From: Tanypteryx hageni
Lineage: Eukaryota > Arthropoda > Insecta > Odonata > Petaluridae
Reading direction: 5' to 3'
Length of the DNA: 64,000 nt
Assembly: GCA_028673005.1 (NCBI GenBank)
Contig: CM054114.1
Location: 23,961,369 to 24,025,368 of the forward strand
The notes below the pieces were generated by a model, which did not search any database, was not told the DNA's origin, and saw nothing but the letters and a program-made list of their open reading frames with translations. Below, piece by piece: positions 1 through 10,711 of the stretch. Made by a program: the position numbers and the translations under genes. Each line of letters begins with the position of its first letter. Position 1 is the stretch's first letter.

Positions 1-215
1 GGATACCTGTATTTGCATAGAAATATTAATACTCCCTGAATTTCTTAGTTTTTTATGGGGTTGTTAAGCATACAGTTTAGATAACATCTGAATTTCATCT
101 TATAAATATCTGTGAATGATGAAAATGTCAGTTTTTTATATTTAAAAATCTATAAAAACCGATAAAATCTCTAAAAAAGGATAAAATCCATGGAAGCGGC
201 AGCCCTGTGTATATA

Positions 216-300
216 TGCAGTGAAGCCTCTATAATCTGATCTAATCGGTGCAACTGTGTGTTTGGATTATCAAGGTGTTCAGATTGCTGGATTCTAAGTA
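216..300. repeat. possible pogo/Tigger-like terminal repeat remnant
   Basis: The stretch beginning cagtgaagcctctataatc, followed by a related ggattatcaaggtgttcag, resembles the terminal repeats of pogo/Tigger-type DNA transposons. No transposase or matching second end was found. The call rests on motif resemblance only. Confidence 0.25.
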
Positions 301-499
301 AATGACTATGTTTTTAAGAAAATAAACGGTGCAATATACATTGCACAAACATTCTCATATACCTATATATGTTTGTTCTCACTACATTCTTCCTCGAAAT
401 TAACTGTGTGTGCTTGGCGATTCACTGCCAATTATGTTAATAATGCATAGCAACAGGACCAAAGCGACTGACACCATCAACCTCTCACGTCTAATACAT

Positions 500-780
500 C
501 TCACCAAGCACGCAACCAGGATTTTCTCTTAGGAGGGGTTCAGCCCTAAAATTTCATGAGTAGATTGCTAGTTGTTAGAAACTTCACACAATATAAATAT
601 GCGTAATTCAATAAGTATCTGTATAATGATTATAAATTGTAAGCTGAGAGAAATAGAAAATATAAAAAGTCAAAAGAGTATATTTCCTGTATATTTATAA
701 GGCTAGTAAGAGATTTTTAAATAGAGGCTAAAGCCCGTCAGCCCCTCCCTCTTGGTGAACCCCTGCCTCTCACTGATGGA
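500..780. repeat. degenerate interspersed repeat, class unknown
   Basis: A left segment (aaccaggattttctcttagg then a gggg-ttca motif near 530) and a right segment read in reverse (cc-tgaacccc-type motif near 760) suggest an old element with inverted ends. Apart from this, bases 1-850 show AT-rich non-coding sequence with no gene. Which family it belongs to cannot be decided by eye. Confidence 0.25.
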
Positions 781-854
781 ATTTTATATTTGGGAATCCC
801 TGGGTGCCCTCTCCCTTCTGACGCATGCGCTGAGCATCTTGTACAGAAATAATG

Positions 855-1035
855 CCACTGGATAATATATGGCAACTGTTTTTGGTCACATGGCTTAGTT
901 AGTATTATTGGTGACATCAGATGGATGGATTTTAATCGAAATCCTTGGAGCCATTTTTGAGTAAATCAAATTTTGTTTCAAAATATCCAAGAATAAAGTA
1001 CCCTTAGTTGTTGCACAATATTGTTTAGCTTTTCA
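855..1035 (+). repeat. interspersed repeat family A, copy 1
   Basis: This diverged copy shares the order gtgacatcag, ttttaatc, gagccatttttgagtaaatc and aagaataaa with a second copy about 328 bp downstream and a third near 17.9 kb. No coding capacity is visible. The class is unknown. Confidence 0.6.
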
Positions 1036-1183
1036 GAATGTCTTTTATGAATGATATTATCCATAAATATGAGATATCATTCGATTTAGTTTAACTGTAA
1101 GGCTGTAGTAAGAGTTGGAATGGATCGTGGCGGAGGCGTGACATCATAAGGCTTAGGTAAGGTAGCTTAGCATACATTGTAAT

Positions 1184-1360
1184 GTCACTGGATGCCATAT
1201 AGTGATTTCAAGAGACATGGTTTATGCAGTATTATTTGTGACATCAGGCTCTACATTTGGATTGATTTTAATCAAATTCTCTTGAGCCATTTTTGAGTAA
1301 ATCAGATTTTTCTAAAAATCACCAAGAATAAACTACCCTTTATTTTTGTGCAATATCATT
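1184..1360 (+). repeat. interspersed repeat family A, copy 2
   Basis: Second copy of the repeat at 855-1035, offset by about 328 bp. The shared blocks include gtgacatcag at 1239 and gagccatttttgagtaaatc. The pair looks like an old tandem duplication. A mariner remnant follows directly. Confidence 0.6.
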
Positions 1361-1389
1361 TATGAAAAAAGAGTCTGCAAAAGATGATA

Positions 1390-1738
1390 TACGAGGTGCT
1401 ACCCAAAATGCACCAGCGCACACGTCACTTGTTATTAGGCAGTTCCTGGCTTCCAAAAACATGACAGTCATCCCCCATCCTCCCTACTCTCCTGACCTCA
1501 CCCCCCTGCGACTTTTTCCTGTTCCCCAAAATGAAACTCTGGCTGAAAGGGCGATGTTTGGACACAATTGAGGAGATCTGGGCAGAATCGTAAGAGGTGC
1601 TTAACATGCTCACACTTGCGGACTTCCAAGGATGCTTCACATCATGGAAAAAAATTCTGGGGACAGTGGAAATTAGGACTTAGCGTAAGTAATTTTTTTT
1701 ATGCACAAATTTCTGGAACTTTTGGGTAGCACCTCGTA
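1390..1738 (+). mobile_element. internally deleted mariner element
   Basis: The ends are perfect inverted repeats of 19 bp: tacgaggtgctacccaaaa at 1390-1408 and its reverse complement at 1720-1738, with TA at each outer edge as expected for a mariner target site. Between them lies only the C-terminal part of a mariner transposase. The reading frame contains NAPAHTSLVIRQFLASKN and HPPYSPDLTP, the region around the last catalytic aspartate. A frameshift near the DF position and loss of everything upstream make it non-autonomous. Remaining C-terminal coding text continues to about 1680 in another frame. Confidence 0.85.
1409..1680 (+). pseudogene. mariner transposase C-terminal fragment
   Basis: This is the last third of a DD34D-type transposase, a DDE/D-family DNA strand-transfer enzyme. 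The peptide APAHTSLVIRQFLASKNMT followed by PHPPYSPDLTP is the diagnostic segment of the family. The expected CDFFLFPK that follows is broken by a frameshift at about 1512. A later frame reads like the usual family ending (EEI, then LTLADFQGCFTSW). The N-terminal DNA-binding domain and the first two catalytic aspartates are absent, so no activity is expected. Confidence 0.8.
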
Positions 1739-2151
1739 TTGCACAAATTCCAGATACCATTCGATTTTATGTGCATGTTTGGGCCTTAGTACTGCAAACA
1801 GACAGACGGCATGGCGAAAACCACTTTTATGGACTCGGGGACACCTAAAATGTGCAAAATCTCTAAGTCAAACTTTTTTCAAGATTTCAGTACTTTTCTA
1901 AATACTACATATATGAGAAAGTAAAAATATTTATTATAATGTATAGTAGGTATATATAGTATAGTATCTTGCAATGCCCCACTTAATTGATACTGTAATC
2001 ATTGGGAGCAAACAGTCGTCATGAAAGGAGGAATCTAATAATGGGACCATTAAAGGAAGACCAGACTTGAAAGATAATAATTAGATAGAATTTAATGATT
2101 GCTACTAGAATGACTAATTATTTGTAGCTTAAATGGATTTAAATGTAACCT

Positions 2152-5100
2152 ATTTTCTTGACCCTCCCTAAGGACTGCATAACCTTACAGAGGTGGGAGG
2201 GTTTGTGTACTCTTACGAACCAAAGAGCTATGCCGGCGGGAGATAATTCTCCTGGTAGGACCATCCAAGCCGGAAAGGTCTGAGGGGAAGAGTTAGACTA
2301 AGAAGCAGTCTTGGGGGTTTTACATCCCCCTGTGCAAGGGCAGCAGCTTGCACAGTACCTCTGTAGGTGGTGATCATGTGGATCTGAACAGCTACAGATG
2401 GGTAATCACTCTGTGAAACTGCGATGAGGAAAGCAAGGGGAAACTACCTCATTATATTTCCCATGATAGGCTGAAAAGCTGAAAAATACCTCTATGGATC
2501 TTTCTGGGGTAAAATATTCCGGAGGTAAATTAGTCCCCCAATCGGATCTCCGGGTGGGGACTACCCTAGGGGATGCACAGAGGAAATTTAACATTAATAG
2601 GAAAGCAAGTGGTGAGAAATTAAGAATAGGCACATGGAATGTTAGGACTATGAATTCAGGGGGTAAACTAGAGAACATAAAAAGGGAAATGAGAAGGAAT
2701 AATTTAGGTATAGTAGGTCTTAGTGAAGTTCGGTGGGAAGGAGAAGGCGAGATAAATTCAGACGAATTTAAGATTATTTACTCGGGAGGGGAGAAAAAGG
2801 AAAGGGGAGTGGGGATTATAATGAGAAAAGAGATAGCTGAAAGAATTGGCAAGGTAGTGACAGTTAATGATAGATTAATAGCCGTAAAACTTCAGATGGA
2901 GCCAGTGGAAATGCTTATAATTCAAGTGTATATGCCAACGACTAATGCTAGCGACGACGAAGTAGATGAAATCTATGATCAGATTATGGAGATATTGGAG
3001 GAGGAGGGAAAAGGAAGGATCACCACCATAGTAATGGGAGATTGGAACAGTGTAGTCGGAGAGGGACAGGAAGATAACATAGTGGGAAAATATGGACTAG
3101 GGAAGAGAAATGAAAGAGGGAATAAACTTGTGGAATTCTGCCATAGAAATAGATTAATTGTAACTAATACATGGTTTAAGCATCACCAGCGGAGACTTTA
3201 CAGATGGAGAAGCCCAGGAGACCAGAGACGATACCAGATAGATTACATACTAGTCAATGAAAGATTTAGAAATAGCATTAAAAATGTGAAAACACTACCA
3301 GGGGCAGATATCGATTCTGACCACAACCTTTTGGTGGCAAATATACAATGTAGACTGAAGAGCGTTAAGAGAAACATAAGAGTTAACAAGAAATGGAACT
3401 TAGAGGAACTCCTTAAAAACAAGGAGGCTATTATGACTGAGCTTGAGGAAAGGTTGGGGGAGAGAGCTGAAGAAAATAGGAAGAATGTAGATGAGGAGTG
3501 GAGATACATCCATAGCAACATTAAAGATGTAATGGAAAAGAAGGTAGGAAAGATAACGGGTGAAAGAAACAAAAAACCCTGGATCACAGCAGCCATGCTG
3601 CAAAAAATGGAAGAGCGGAGAAAGTGGAAGAACATAAACACTGAAGAAGGCCAAAGAAAGTACAAGGAGTTAAATAATGCTTTGAGAAGGGAAACAGATA
3701 AAGCCAGAGAACAGTGGATAAATGAGAAATGCGAGGAGATTGTCGAATGTGAAAGAATTTGTAGAACAGACCTCATGTATAGCAAAGCAAGGGAACTATT
3801 CAAGAAAAAAGCAAGAAAGATAGGACGTAAAGGAATCATGAACAAAAGTGGTAAAATAGTATCGGAGCCAGACAATGTAAAGAATGTCTGGAAAGAATAC
3901 ATTGAGGTTCTGTATGACAAAGAAGGAAAGCCAAGAAATATTGAATTAAATGAAGAAGAGGATGTGGAAGAAGATCAGTTAGGACCAAGTATTCTCGAGT
4001 CTGAAGTTAAAAGAGCAATTGATGACATGAAAAGAAGAAAGGCTGTTGGGAGTGATGATATACCCGTGGACGTTCTTAAGGTTTTGGGGTCTAAAGCAGT
4101 TAAGCAACTCACAAAATTTTTTAACCAAGTATATGATACTGGCGTATGGCCTGAAGATTTTTTAGATGTTGTGATGGTACCACTGGAGAAAAAGAACAAT
4201 GCAGAATGTTGTAAGGATTACAGAACTATTAGTTTAATTTCTCATACGGCTAAAGTTCTAACCAGAATAATAACCAAAAGAATTGAATGTAAAATAGAAA
4301 AGGAGCTGCAAGATAATCAGTTTGGTTTTAGAAGAGGAAGGGGGACTAGAGATGCTATAGGATGTATGAGGATGATGATAGAAAGAGCGCTAGAAGTCAA
4401 TAAAGATATGTATTTTTGTTTTGTAGATTGGGAAAAAGCTTTTGACCAAGTGAAATGGGATAAGATGCTGGGTATTTTAAACAAAATAGGAATAGATTGG
4501 AAAGATAAAAGACTGCTTAAAAACCTTTACTTTGATCAAAAGATTAGAGTCAGGGTTGAAGGAGAAGAAACAGAAAGTACTTCAATAGGGAGGGGAGTGA
4601 GGCAGGGCTGTCCTATTTCACCAGCGATATTTAATATTTATGCAGAAACAATAACAGAAGAAGCGTTGATGGAAGAGAAAGGATTTAAGATAGGAGGTGA
4701 AAGTATTACCACCATTAAATACGCAGATGATCAGGGCTTAATAGCAGAAGGCGAGAAAGAGCTTCAGAGGATGACAGACAGACTAGTTGAGGTTGGCCAA
4801 CAATATGGAATGAAGATCAATACAGAAAAAACGAAAGTCATGGTGGTTTCAAAGGAACATAAAGAATTAAATATAATGGTAAATGGCAAAAAATTGGAAC
4901 AAGTAAGTAGTTTCAAATATCTCGGCAGTATTTTAGCACAGGATGGAAGTAGTACACAGGACATCAGAAGTAGGATTGCAATGGCAAAAGCAGCATTTAA
5001 CGAGAAGAAGGAGCTTCTCACAAGCAAGAAAATAAACCTAGAAACAAGGAAGAAATTAGCAAAATGCTACATATGGAGCATAGCTCTTTATGGTGCAGAG

Positions 5101-5503
5101 ACGTGGACGATAAGGAGAAAGGAGGAAAAATATTTAGAAAGTTTTGAGATGTGGGTATGGAGAAGAATGATGAAAGTGAAATGGACAGAGAGGAAGAGAA
5201 ACGAAGAAGTATTAGAAATGGTGGGAGAAGATAGGATGCTAATAAAAACAATCAGGAAAAGAAAAGCAAATTGGATAGGGCACATATTGAGAAGACAGTG
5301 TTTACAAAGGACGATCTTAGAAGGAAAAATTAGTGGAAAAAGAGGAAGAGGGAGAAAAAGAATAGGAATATTAGATAATATAAAGCAGGGATATACTACT
5401 TATAGAGGTATAAAAGAAGCTTCTAGGGAGAGAGAGAAATGGAGGCAGCGATTCAGTTAAAACCTGTCTTCGGACAGAAGCATGATGATGATGATTTTCT
5501 TGA
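2152..5503 (+). mobile_element. full-length RTE-like LINE with 10-bp target-site duplication
   Basis: The element runs from 2162 to 5493. It is flanked by the perfect direct repeat attttcttga at 2152-2161 and 5494-5503. It has a ~330-bp 5' UTR, one ORF of 988 codons, and a very short 3' UTR (about 34 bp) ending in four ATG/GAT trinucleotides. A short 3' UTR with a trinucleotide tail and a single APE-RT ORF fit the RTE-type LINE architecture. The tail resembles the RTE ends near 7.03 and 33.12 kb. The perfect duplication and open ORF point to a relatively recent insertion. Confidence 0.93.
2494..5460 (+). CDS. endonuclease-reverse transcriptase of RTE-like LINE
   Basis: A single uninterrupted 988-residue protein. 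Residues about 45-285 form an apurinic/apyrimidinic-type endonuclease, with GTWNVRTMN, LSEVRWEG, VMGDWNS, QIDYILVN and SDHNLLVANI in the expected order. Residues about 480-760 form the reverse transcriptase. It has FGFRRGRGTRDAI, FVDWEKAFDQV (catalytic D near 645), GVRQGCPISPAIFN and YADDQ (near 743-747). The C-terminal ~150 residues carry the GAETWTIRRKEEKYLESFEM block followed by WRRMMKVKWTERKRN and ANWIGHILRR, typical of this LINE group. No RNase H or zinc knuckle is evident. The start at 2494 is the first ATG of the frame, and alternatives further in are possible. All visible catalytic residues are present. In the cell it would nick target DNA and prime reverse transcription of its own RNA. 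Confidence 0.93.
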   Translation: MDLSGVKYSGGKLVPQSDLRVGTTLGDAQRKFNINRKASGEKLRIGTWNVRTMNSGGKLENIKREMRRNNLGIVGLSEVRWEGEGEINSDEFKIIYSGGEKKERGVGIIMRKEIAERIGKVVTVNDRLIAVKLQMEPVEMLIIQVYMPTTNASDDEVDEIYDQIMEILEEEGKGRITTIVMGDWNSVVGEGQEDNIVGKYGLGKRNERGNKLVEFCHRNRLIVTNTWFKHHQRRLYRWRSPGDQRRYQIDYILVNERFRNSIKNVKTLPGADIDSDHNLLVANIQCRLKSVKRNIRVNKKWNLEELLKNKEAIMTELEERLGERAEENRKNVDEEWRYIHSNIKDVMEKKVGKITGERNKKPWITAAMLQKMEERRKWKNINTEEGQRKYKELNNALRRETDKAREQWINEKCEEIVECERICRTDLMYSKARELFKKKARKIGRKGIMNKSGKIVSEPDNVKNVWKEYIEVLYDKEGKPRNIELNEEEDVEEDQLGPSILESEVKRAIDDMKRRKAVGSDDIPVDVLKVLGSKAVKQLTKFFNQVYDTGVWPEDFLDVVMVPLEKKNNAECCKDYRTISLISHTAKVLTRIITKRIECKIEKELQDNQFGFRRGRGTRDAIGCMRMMIERALEVNKDMYFCFVDWEKAFDQVKWDKMLGILNKIGIDWKDKRLLKNLYFDQKIRVRVEGEETESTSIGRGVRQGCPISPAIFNIYAETITEEALMEEKGFKIGGESITTIKYADDQGLIAEGEKELQRMTDRLVEVGQQYGMKINTEKTKVMVVSKEHKELNIMVNGKKLEQVSSFKYLGSILAQDGSSTQDIRSRIAMAKAAFNEKKELLTSKKINLETRKKLAKCYIWSIALYGAETWTIRRKEEKYLESFEMWVWRRMMKVKWTERKRNEEVLEMVGEDRMLIKTIRKRKANWIGHILRRQCLQRTILEGKISGKRGRGRKRIGILDNIKQGYTTYRGIKEASREREKWRQRFS

Positions 5504-6281
5504 AGATTTAAAATATTTTGTATGATAATTAGAAGAGTAATGATTAGCTCAGTATGATCAGAGGTTTTTTGAAAGTGAAAATAGTGGTGCAAGTTTGGCA
5601 GAAGTATGATGGAAGAGGGAGAATGACAATTATTAGCAATTTAAAGTTAATATTGAACCCAAAACATTACAAATTTTGTCCAACTTATTCATTATATTCT
5701 TTTTTGTATCATATTATCTATTTTTATTTCATCCTAGCAAAGACCTATTAACTTTTATCATACGGCAATCATTTACAATGGTGCTTCCTCATGGCCAGAC
5801 ATTTTTTACTATCAGAGTTCAAAGAACATACATTATGTTAAATTTGAATATTTCCTAAAATATTAATCGAGATCAATTCAAATAAAAAGCATAATAAAAA
5901 CAAATTCCCTATATATTTCTCACTATTAATTTTGTGAAAAAAATTATCAACATTTTAATTCGATGAATTAATTATAAATAATCCTAAAAATAAGAAAACA
6001 ATCAAATTAAAAGAAATAAACTGAGAAGATATACACATTTTTTAGAGTAAAATTATCAAACTTTGTTTGATGTGTGTGATATTACACTGTGCTATGGCTC
6101 AAGCATCTTTTAAAATAAAAGTTTTAATTACTAAATAAACAAATTAAAAAATTCACAAAAATCACTTTTTCACCATCTCAAATGTAACCTTCCCCCTATA
6201 CCTAAAATTTACACCCAAAACAAAACTTGAATTATTTTCTATACATAACAAAACGCATTGAAATAAAAAGTTAATAAACCA
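5504..6281. other. AT-rich intergenic sequence, nothing recognised
   Basis: This AT-rich stretch has only short chance reading frames. I see no repeat family member, RNA gene or regulatory signal in it. Confidence 0.5.
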
Positions 6282-6475
6282 TTAAAACTTTACATTTGTG
6301 TGGTAAATGCGGAAACATGGGTCTATACAGAGGCCCATGTCACATTTGGTGCACTTGAATCTTGTTCCCACTCTTTTTTATTTGCCGAACGCACATGACA
6401 ATGTAAATGTGAACACTTGACTGGCCAATGTGCTGAATGTATCACTTCCAGTCTTGTTTTTTGTTCAGATTAGGA
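6282..6475 (-). pseudogene. piggyBac transposase C-terminal cysteine-rich fragment
   Basis: Read on the minus strand, the frame gives TRLEVIHSAHWPVKCSH and LHCHVRSANKK. After a one-base frame change it continues RVGTRFKCTKCDMGLCIDPC and then FRIYHTNVKF followed by a TAA at 6282-6284. The spacing of C-x2-C, C-x4-C and the final H matches the zinc-binding cysteine-rich domain that ends piggyBac-family transposases and binds the element ends. The catalytic DDD core is missing, and a stop precedes the fragment at about 6478. It is a short relic in otherwise anonymous DNA. Confidence 0.75.
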
Positions 6476-6937
6476 AACTCGACCTACTCTTGGGGAGGAG
6501 GAGGAGACAGTTACCATGCAACCATAAAGGTAGGAGAGAGAAATGACTGTGACTGGCGTATGGCATACAAATGAGAAATGAGAAAATACAGATTGTTACA
6601 AAATGTTTGCATTTATTCCTCCTTCAGAAATACATATGCAGTTCAATTTCCACCAGCTACTACTTATAATCGACTATTTTGTCAGAGAAAAAAAACTTAA
6701 TGAAATTAAGGCATATTTACATTGAAGTTACTTTGTTAAAATGAACGAATGGTTGGATCTTTTCAAAAAATATACAGTGAAACACTTATAACATAACATA
6801 GTAAAAAAGGAACTATTAGAACCAATAAGGACTGAGCGATATCTGAAATGAGTAAACGCACTGCGTCGGCATATGGCACTGCTCTGCTGTAAGCGTGTGT
6901 ATATATGTATACGTATGTGTGTATATATATGTATGTA

Positions 6938-6940
<3 letters not shown>

Positions 6941-7026
<86 letters not shown>
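6941..7026. repeat. (TA)n microsatellite
   Basis: A nearly pure TA dinucleotide run with a few GT interruptions at its left edge. It abuts the trinucleotide tail of an RTE 3' end. Confidence 0.95.
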
Positions 7027-7028
<2 letters not shown>

Positions 7029-7130
7029 TCATCATCATAGGTAGTCTGTCAGTAGACAGGTCCATGATTATTCTTGGTTAAACCTGGTTCTCCATATACT
7101 CCTATTTTCTGCTGTCCTCTTTATATCTTG
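7027..7130 (-). mobile_element. RTE-like LINE 3' UTR fragment
   Basis: On the minus strand this reads aggacagcagaaaatagg, then aaccaggtttaaccaag, then ggacctgtc with a matching gacag, and ends in (ATG)n. The same series occurs at 33,040-33,125. It is a solo 3' end, with no coding sequence retained. Confidence 0.8.
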
Positions 7131-7146
7131 ATATATATATATATAT

Positions 7147-7344
7147 AACAACTTACGGAAAAGGAAAGGTAAAATGAATATATGGATGTCAACAAGGTGT
7201 TGGGATGAGGAAACCCAGTGAGCACTCTGTGTTTTTGTGTTATTTTACGTGTGTCGCTTCGACACCCCTGGGGCCTCGCCAACCTGAAGTCGTCTGATTG
7301 GTGAGTGCTCACTGGGTTTCCTCATCCCAACACCTTGTTGACAT

Positions 7345-7347
<3 letters not shown>
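7147..7347. mobile_element. Penelope-type tail, head-to-head foldback
   Basis: The left part (about 7148-7226) is the tail module on the minus strand. The right part (7227-7347) is the same module on the plus strand. The two share perfect arms of about 44 bp around ggatgtcaacaaggtgttgg and its reverse complement. The module is homologous to the 3' UTR of the Penelope-like element at 33.4-35.3 kb (cgaagcgacacacgt, a caccaa stretch, cccagtgagcactc). (TA)n flanks it on both sides. The part carrying the hammerhead-like motif is missing here. Confidence 0.7.
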
Positions 7348-7348
<1 letters not shown>

Positions 7349-7431
<83 letters not shown>

Positions 7432-7444
7432 AATGTATATATAT
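7349..7444. repeat. (TA)n microsatellite
   Basis: An interrupted TA run directly after the Penelope-type tail. Confidence 0.9.
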
Positions 7445-7464
7445 TTCTTTAAACAATTTAAAAT

Positions 7465-7705
7465 TGTCACGTCATCATATGTATACATCTTTGACTGAAA
7501 TCAAATGGATTATAATGGAGTCTAAGCATGAAATCAATGCTCTTAAGTTATGGAAAATCAATTCCCATTGAAAGGCATTGGAGTCATTGCTATGGTAGTT
7601 GATATTTATCATTGTTGAAAACCGAAAAAAGTCTCATAATTTTATGATTAAAATAAAATTTTTATGCAAATTCATCCCTAGTAGGCCTAGGAGGAAGCAG
7701 TTTTT
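7465..7705 (+). repeat. interspersed repeat family B, copy 1
   Basis: This ~240-bp segment is matched in reverse complement at 29,025-29,275. Shared blocks include gtcacgtcatcatatgta, tgaaatcaaatgg, a cattg...gtcattgctatg block and ccgaaaaa. It is non-coding and the class is unknown. From 7706 to 9040 I see only AT-rich sequence. Confidence 0.6.
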
Positions 7706-9040
7706 AGTAAGTAAATAGACCTAATCTGGTTGTGGCATATAGCAGTTTTATGGTATGCGTTTGTTCAAAGTATATCATTAAGTTTAAAATATTCCATTGC
7801 ATGAATAGTGGCTATTTGCGATATACTTGACACTTCCTTAACTTTTTTAACAAGTTCATCAGCTTCTTGTCTGAATTGGTCACAAAATTAGGTTAAAATC
7901 CAAAGAAGTATCTTTTTATCAATCAGAAACTAGAGATTTAACTACAACTAGGAGCTCTGCCCCTCTGGCCACCAACCCCCCTGCCCAAGCTGTGAAAAAT
8001 GTCCCTTTTTCTGACTAAAAACTAATTTTTATACCAATTCAGTATGGATTTGAAATAACAATTTCCAATACCTAAGGATTTGCAACCATCAATACAGCCT
8101 GCCACATAGAAAAGGTCAGACACTGCCTTTAGTCATAGCTGTTTTCCATATATTATCGTGAATTTCATGCAGAAACCAACTTATGCTATTTCATCTGCTC
8201 TGTGATTTTTGTGGAATGAAACATTTTCTGCTGTATTCACTTATATATTTATATTATTCAATTTTTATATTTGAGAAATCATTTGTTGTCATTTTTATGC
8301 ACTCTTTGCACCAAGTTAATACATTTATGGAAAGTTGTGTCTGTCCATCCTTTTGTTTGTTTCATTCATCTCACAAACCACTCAACTGATTTTTATGGCA
8401 TTTGGTTCAGGAGTTATACAATAAAAGTCTTCTAGAAGCATTAATTTTCTATTTTCATATTTGTTACATTTTGAGCATATGACCATTGGCTTACAAATAT
8501 AATAAATCATTTCCAATTACTTCAACATACCAGTTTGAAATATAATGCATGACATCTTGTTTAAAGCAGTTAATTAAATTTACATGTCCACTTAACATTC
8601 ATCATGGGAACGATTCATTAAGATTACAATTTATATTTACAAAAAGGCTAGTTCTGGATAACTCGCAGAAAGCTTCAGATTCGCTAGAGTTTAAATTAGA
8701 CTTTCTTTACATGATTTTTATCTTCTTTTTTCGCGATTTTTAATATTTTCCACTTGAACATTAATCTGCTTGAGATTCTTCTCCAAGTAATAGCTGAAAA
8801 AAATCCATATTTTATTATCTATTAAGAAGTAATATTTGATTATCAAATGCAGTATTTAATTAAGCTCTTTTCAAGAATAAATTTAAGAAAATATTTTTAC
8901 CATACTAATATAATTACCTCTCTTTGAAACTCCTTCAGTTCTTCCTTCTTTCTCCTTTCAAAGAAGCCAGCCTGAAATGATAAACCAAGTAGCATACATA
9001 CATAGTACAATCCTGCATCAGACACCTTATAAAAAGTTAT

Positions 9041-9060
9041 ACACACACACACACACACAC
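9041..9060. repeat. (CA)n microsatellite
   Basis: A short CA run replaces the expected 3' tail of the neighbouring RTE copy. Confidence 0.9.
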
Positions 9061-9860
9061 ATTATTTTCCGCTGTCCTCTTCTTATCTTGATAACTCTCC
9101 TTCCCTTTCAAATCGTCTATCAGCTGAACACTTTTCCTACCTCTTTCCCTTTTCCCATCTAGTTTTCCTTCTAACACGTCTTTAATCATACTCTCTCTCC
9201 TCAGGTAATGTCCAACCCAGTTAGCCTTCCTCTTTCTGATAGTCTGTATAATCATTCGCTTCTCTCCTATTCTTCGTAGCACTTCATCGTTTTTCATCCT
9301 ATCTGTCCATTTTATCTTCAGCATTCTCCTCCAAGTCCACATTTCAAAGCTTTCCAAGTATTTGATGTCATTTTTCCTTAGCGTCCATGTTTCTGCCCCA
9401 TACAATGCTATACTCCATACGTAGCATTTTATCAACTTCTTGCGGATATCTTCCCTTATATTCCCTGTAAGTCGTTGTTTCTTTCTCCTGAAAGCTGCTT
9501 TTGCTTTCCCTATTCTAGTTTTGATCTCATCCGTACATTTTGCCTCTCATGTTATGATACTTCCAAGGTATTTATATTCTGAAACTTGTTCTAATGGCTT
9601 TCCCCCAATAGTTATGTTCAGATTCTCTTCTTTACCCGATATTCGAATGACCTTGGATTTTTCTGTATTTATTTCCATACCGTATTTTCTACCAGTTATC
9701 ACTAGTCTATTTATCATTTTTTGTAGCTCCTCTTCCTTTCTTGCTAGAAGTACTTGATCATCTGCGTATTTTACTGTTCTTATAATCCTTTCTCCAATTT
9801 TGAAATCCCCTGTGCCTTCTAAAGCTTCTTGCATTAGACTTTCTCCATATATATTGAATA
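9061..9860 (-). pseudogene. truncated RTE-like LINE (second subfamily)
   Basis: On the minus strand the fragment begins within the RT domain (FKIGERIIRTVKYADDQVLL) and runs into the conserved C-terminal block (GAETWTLRKNDIKYLESFEM, then WRRMLKIKWTDRMKN and ANWVGHYLRR). A frame break at about 9435-9550 separates the two halves. The endonuclease and early RT are missing, and the 3' end stops just before the UTR at a CA run. It is almost identical in its C-terminal block to the copy at 31.9-33.1 kb and clearly distinct from the intact copy at 2.2-5.5 kb. Confidence 0.85.
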
Positions 9861-9861
9861 G

Positions 9862-10711
9862 AAACCTTCACATAAAATGAGACTTCTTACCTAAGTGACA
9901 TGAATTCGACTCCAGAAATTCCGAAAGTTGTGTTTTTTCCCATAAGAAAAGCATTGCGCCATATTGGTAAATTAATTATGGGCACTTGCCGGTAAGCTAG
10001 AAAAATGAAATTTTCAGTGTTGCTAGATGGCCGCAATATCTATTAGGAATTTTTGTCACTTTTGCTTACACTGTCTTGGGTTCGACTCCTGAGACCCCGG
10101 AATATCTCCCCTAAGTTAGCTTGGGAAAAGGTTTTCCCAGTGTGTAGACCAATCTAATAGGTTTAGGAAGCTGAAATTTTGCAGGTTTATAGGACATTTG
10201 TCATAACCAATTATAAAAGTCGAAATTTTTAAAATTGTGAATTTTAGGGGTTGTTTTAACCCCATTCGAACATTAAACTTTAATAATTTTTTAGGTACAA
10301 CGGGATGAGCTAAGAAGCTGCAATTTTCAAATTATCTACAGAACAGCGCATTTGCACAAATAAAAATTTCAATCTCTCCATATATATATATTGCGGCAAC
10401 CGTTAAAAATGTTTAAATTTTAACCAATTAGAAAAATATTATTTTACTTCTAAAAGTGCTACAGCTTCAAAATTTGGCTCAAATGTGTAGCATTAGTACC
10501 CCATCATGGGGAAAGTGTAAAATGTTTAAAATTGCAACTTTTGGGGATTGTTGTCAACTATAATTTTTTTTGTGGGTAAAACGAAAATCGCTGCGGAGGT
10601 GAAATCTTTAGAAATAAAAAAATATTTGTAATGATGAAATATCTGTCTGAGAAATGATTGCTTTTTCAAGGTGAGGTGATATGCTTGCAGAATGCAAGCA
10701 CCAACTACTAG
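9862..10711 (+). mobile_element. Helitron-like tandem unit 1
   Basis: This unit matches the following one almost base for base, starting at accttcac/gataaaatga. It ends in a 7-bp-stem hairpin (tgcttgc, 5-nt loop, gcaagca; about 10,683-10,701) followed by ctactaCTAG-type sequence ending at 10,711 and a T. A short hairpin a few bases before a CTRR end next to T is the Helitron 3' signature. No Rep/helicase coding sequence is present. The first ~120 bp of the unit are missing, replaced by RTE sequence. Confidence 0.5.

Noticed and set aside
3243..3920. 225-residue minus-strand frame within the intact RTE-like LINE
   Set aside because: Shadow of the plus-strand ORF, with no recognisable domain.
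6763..7065. Open frame rich in Tyr-Ile repeats
   Set aside because: It is a translation of (TA)n. The same artefact appears near 7.3, 22.5, 24.4, 33.2, 42.4 and 54.9 kb.
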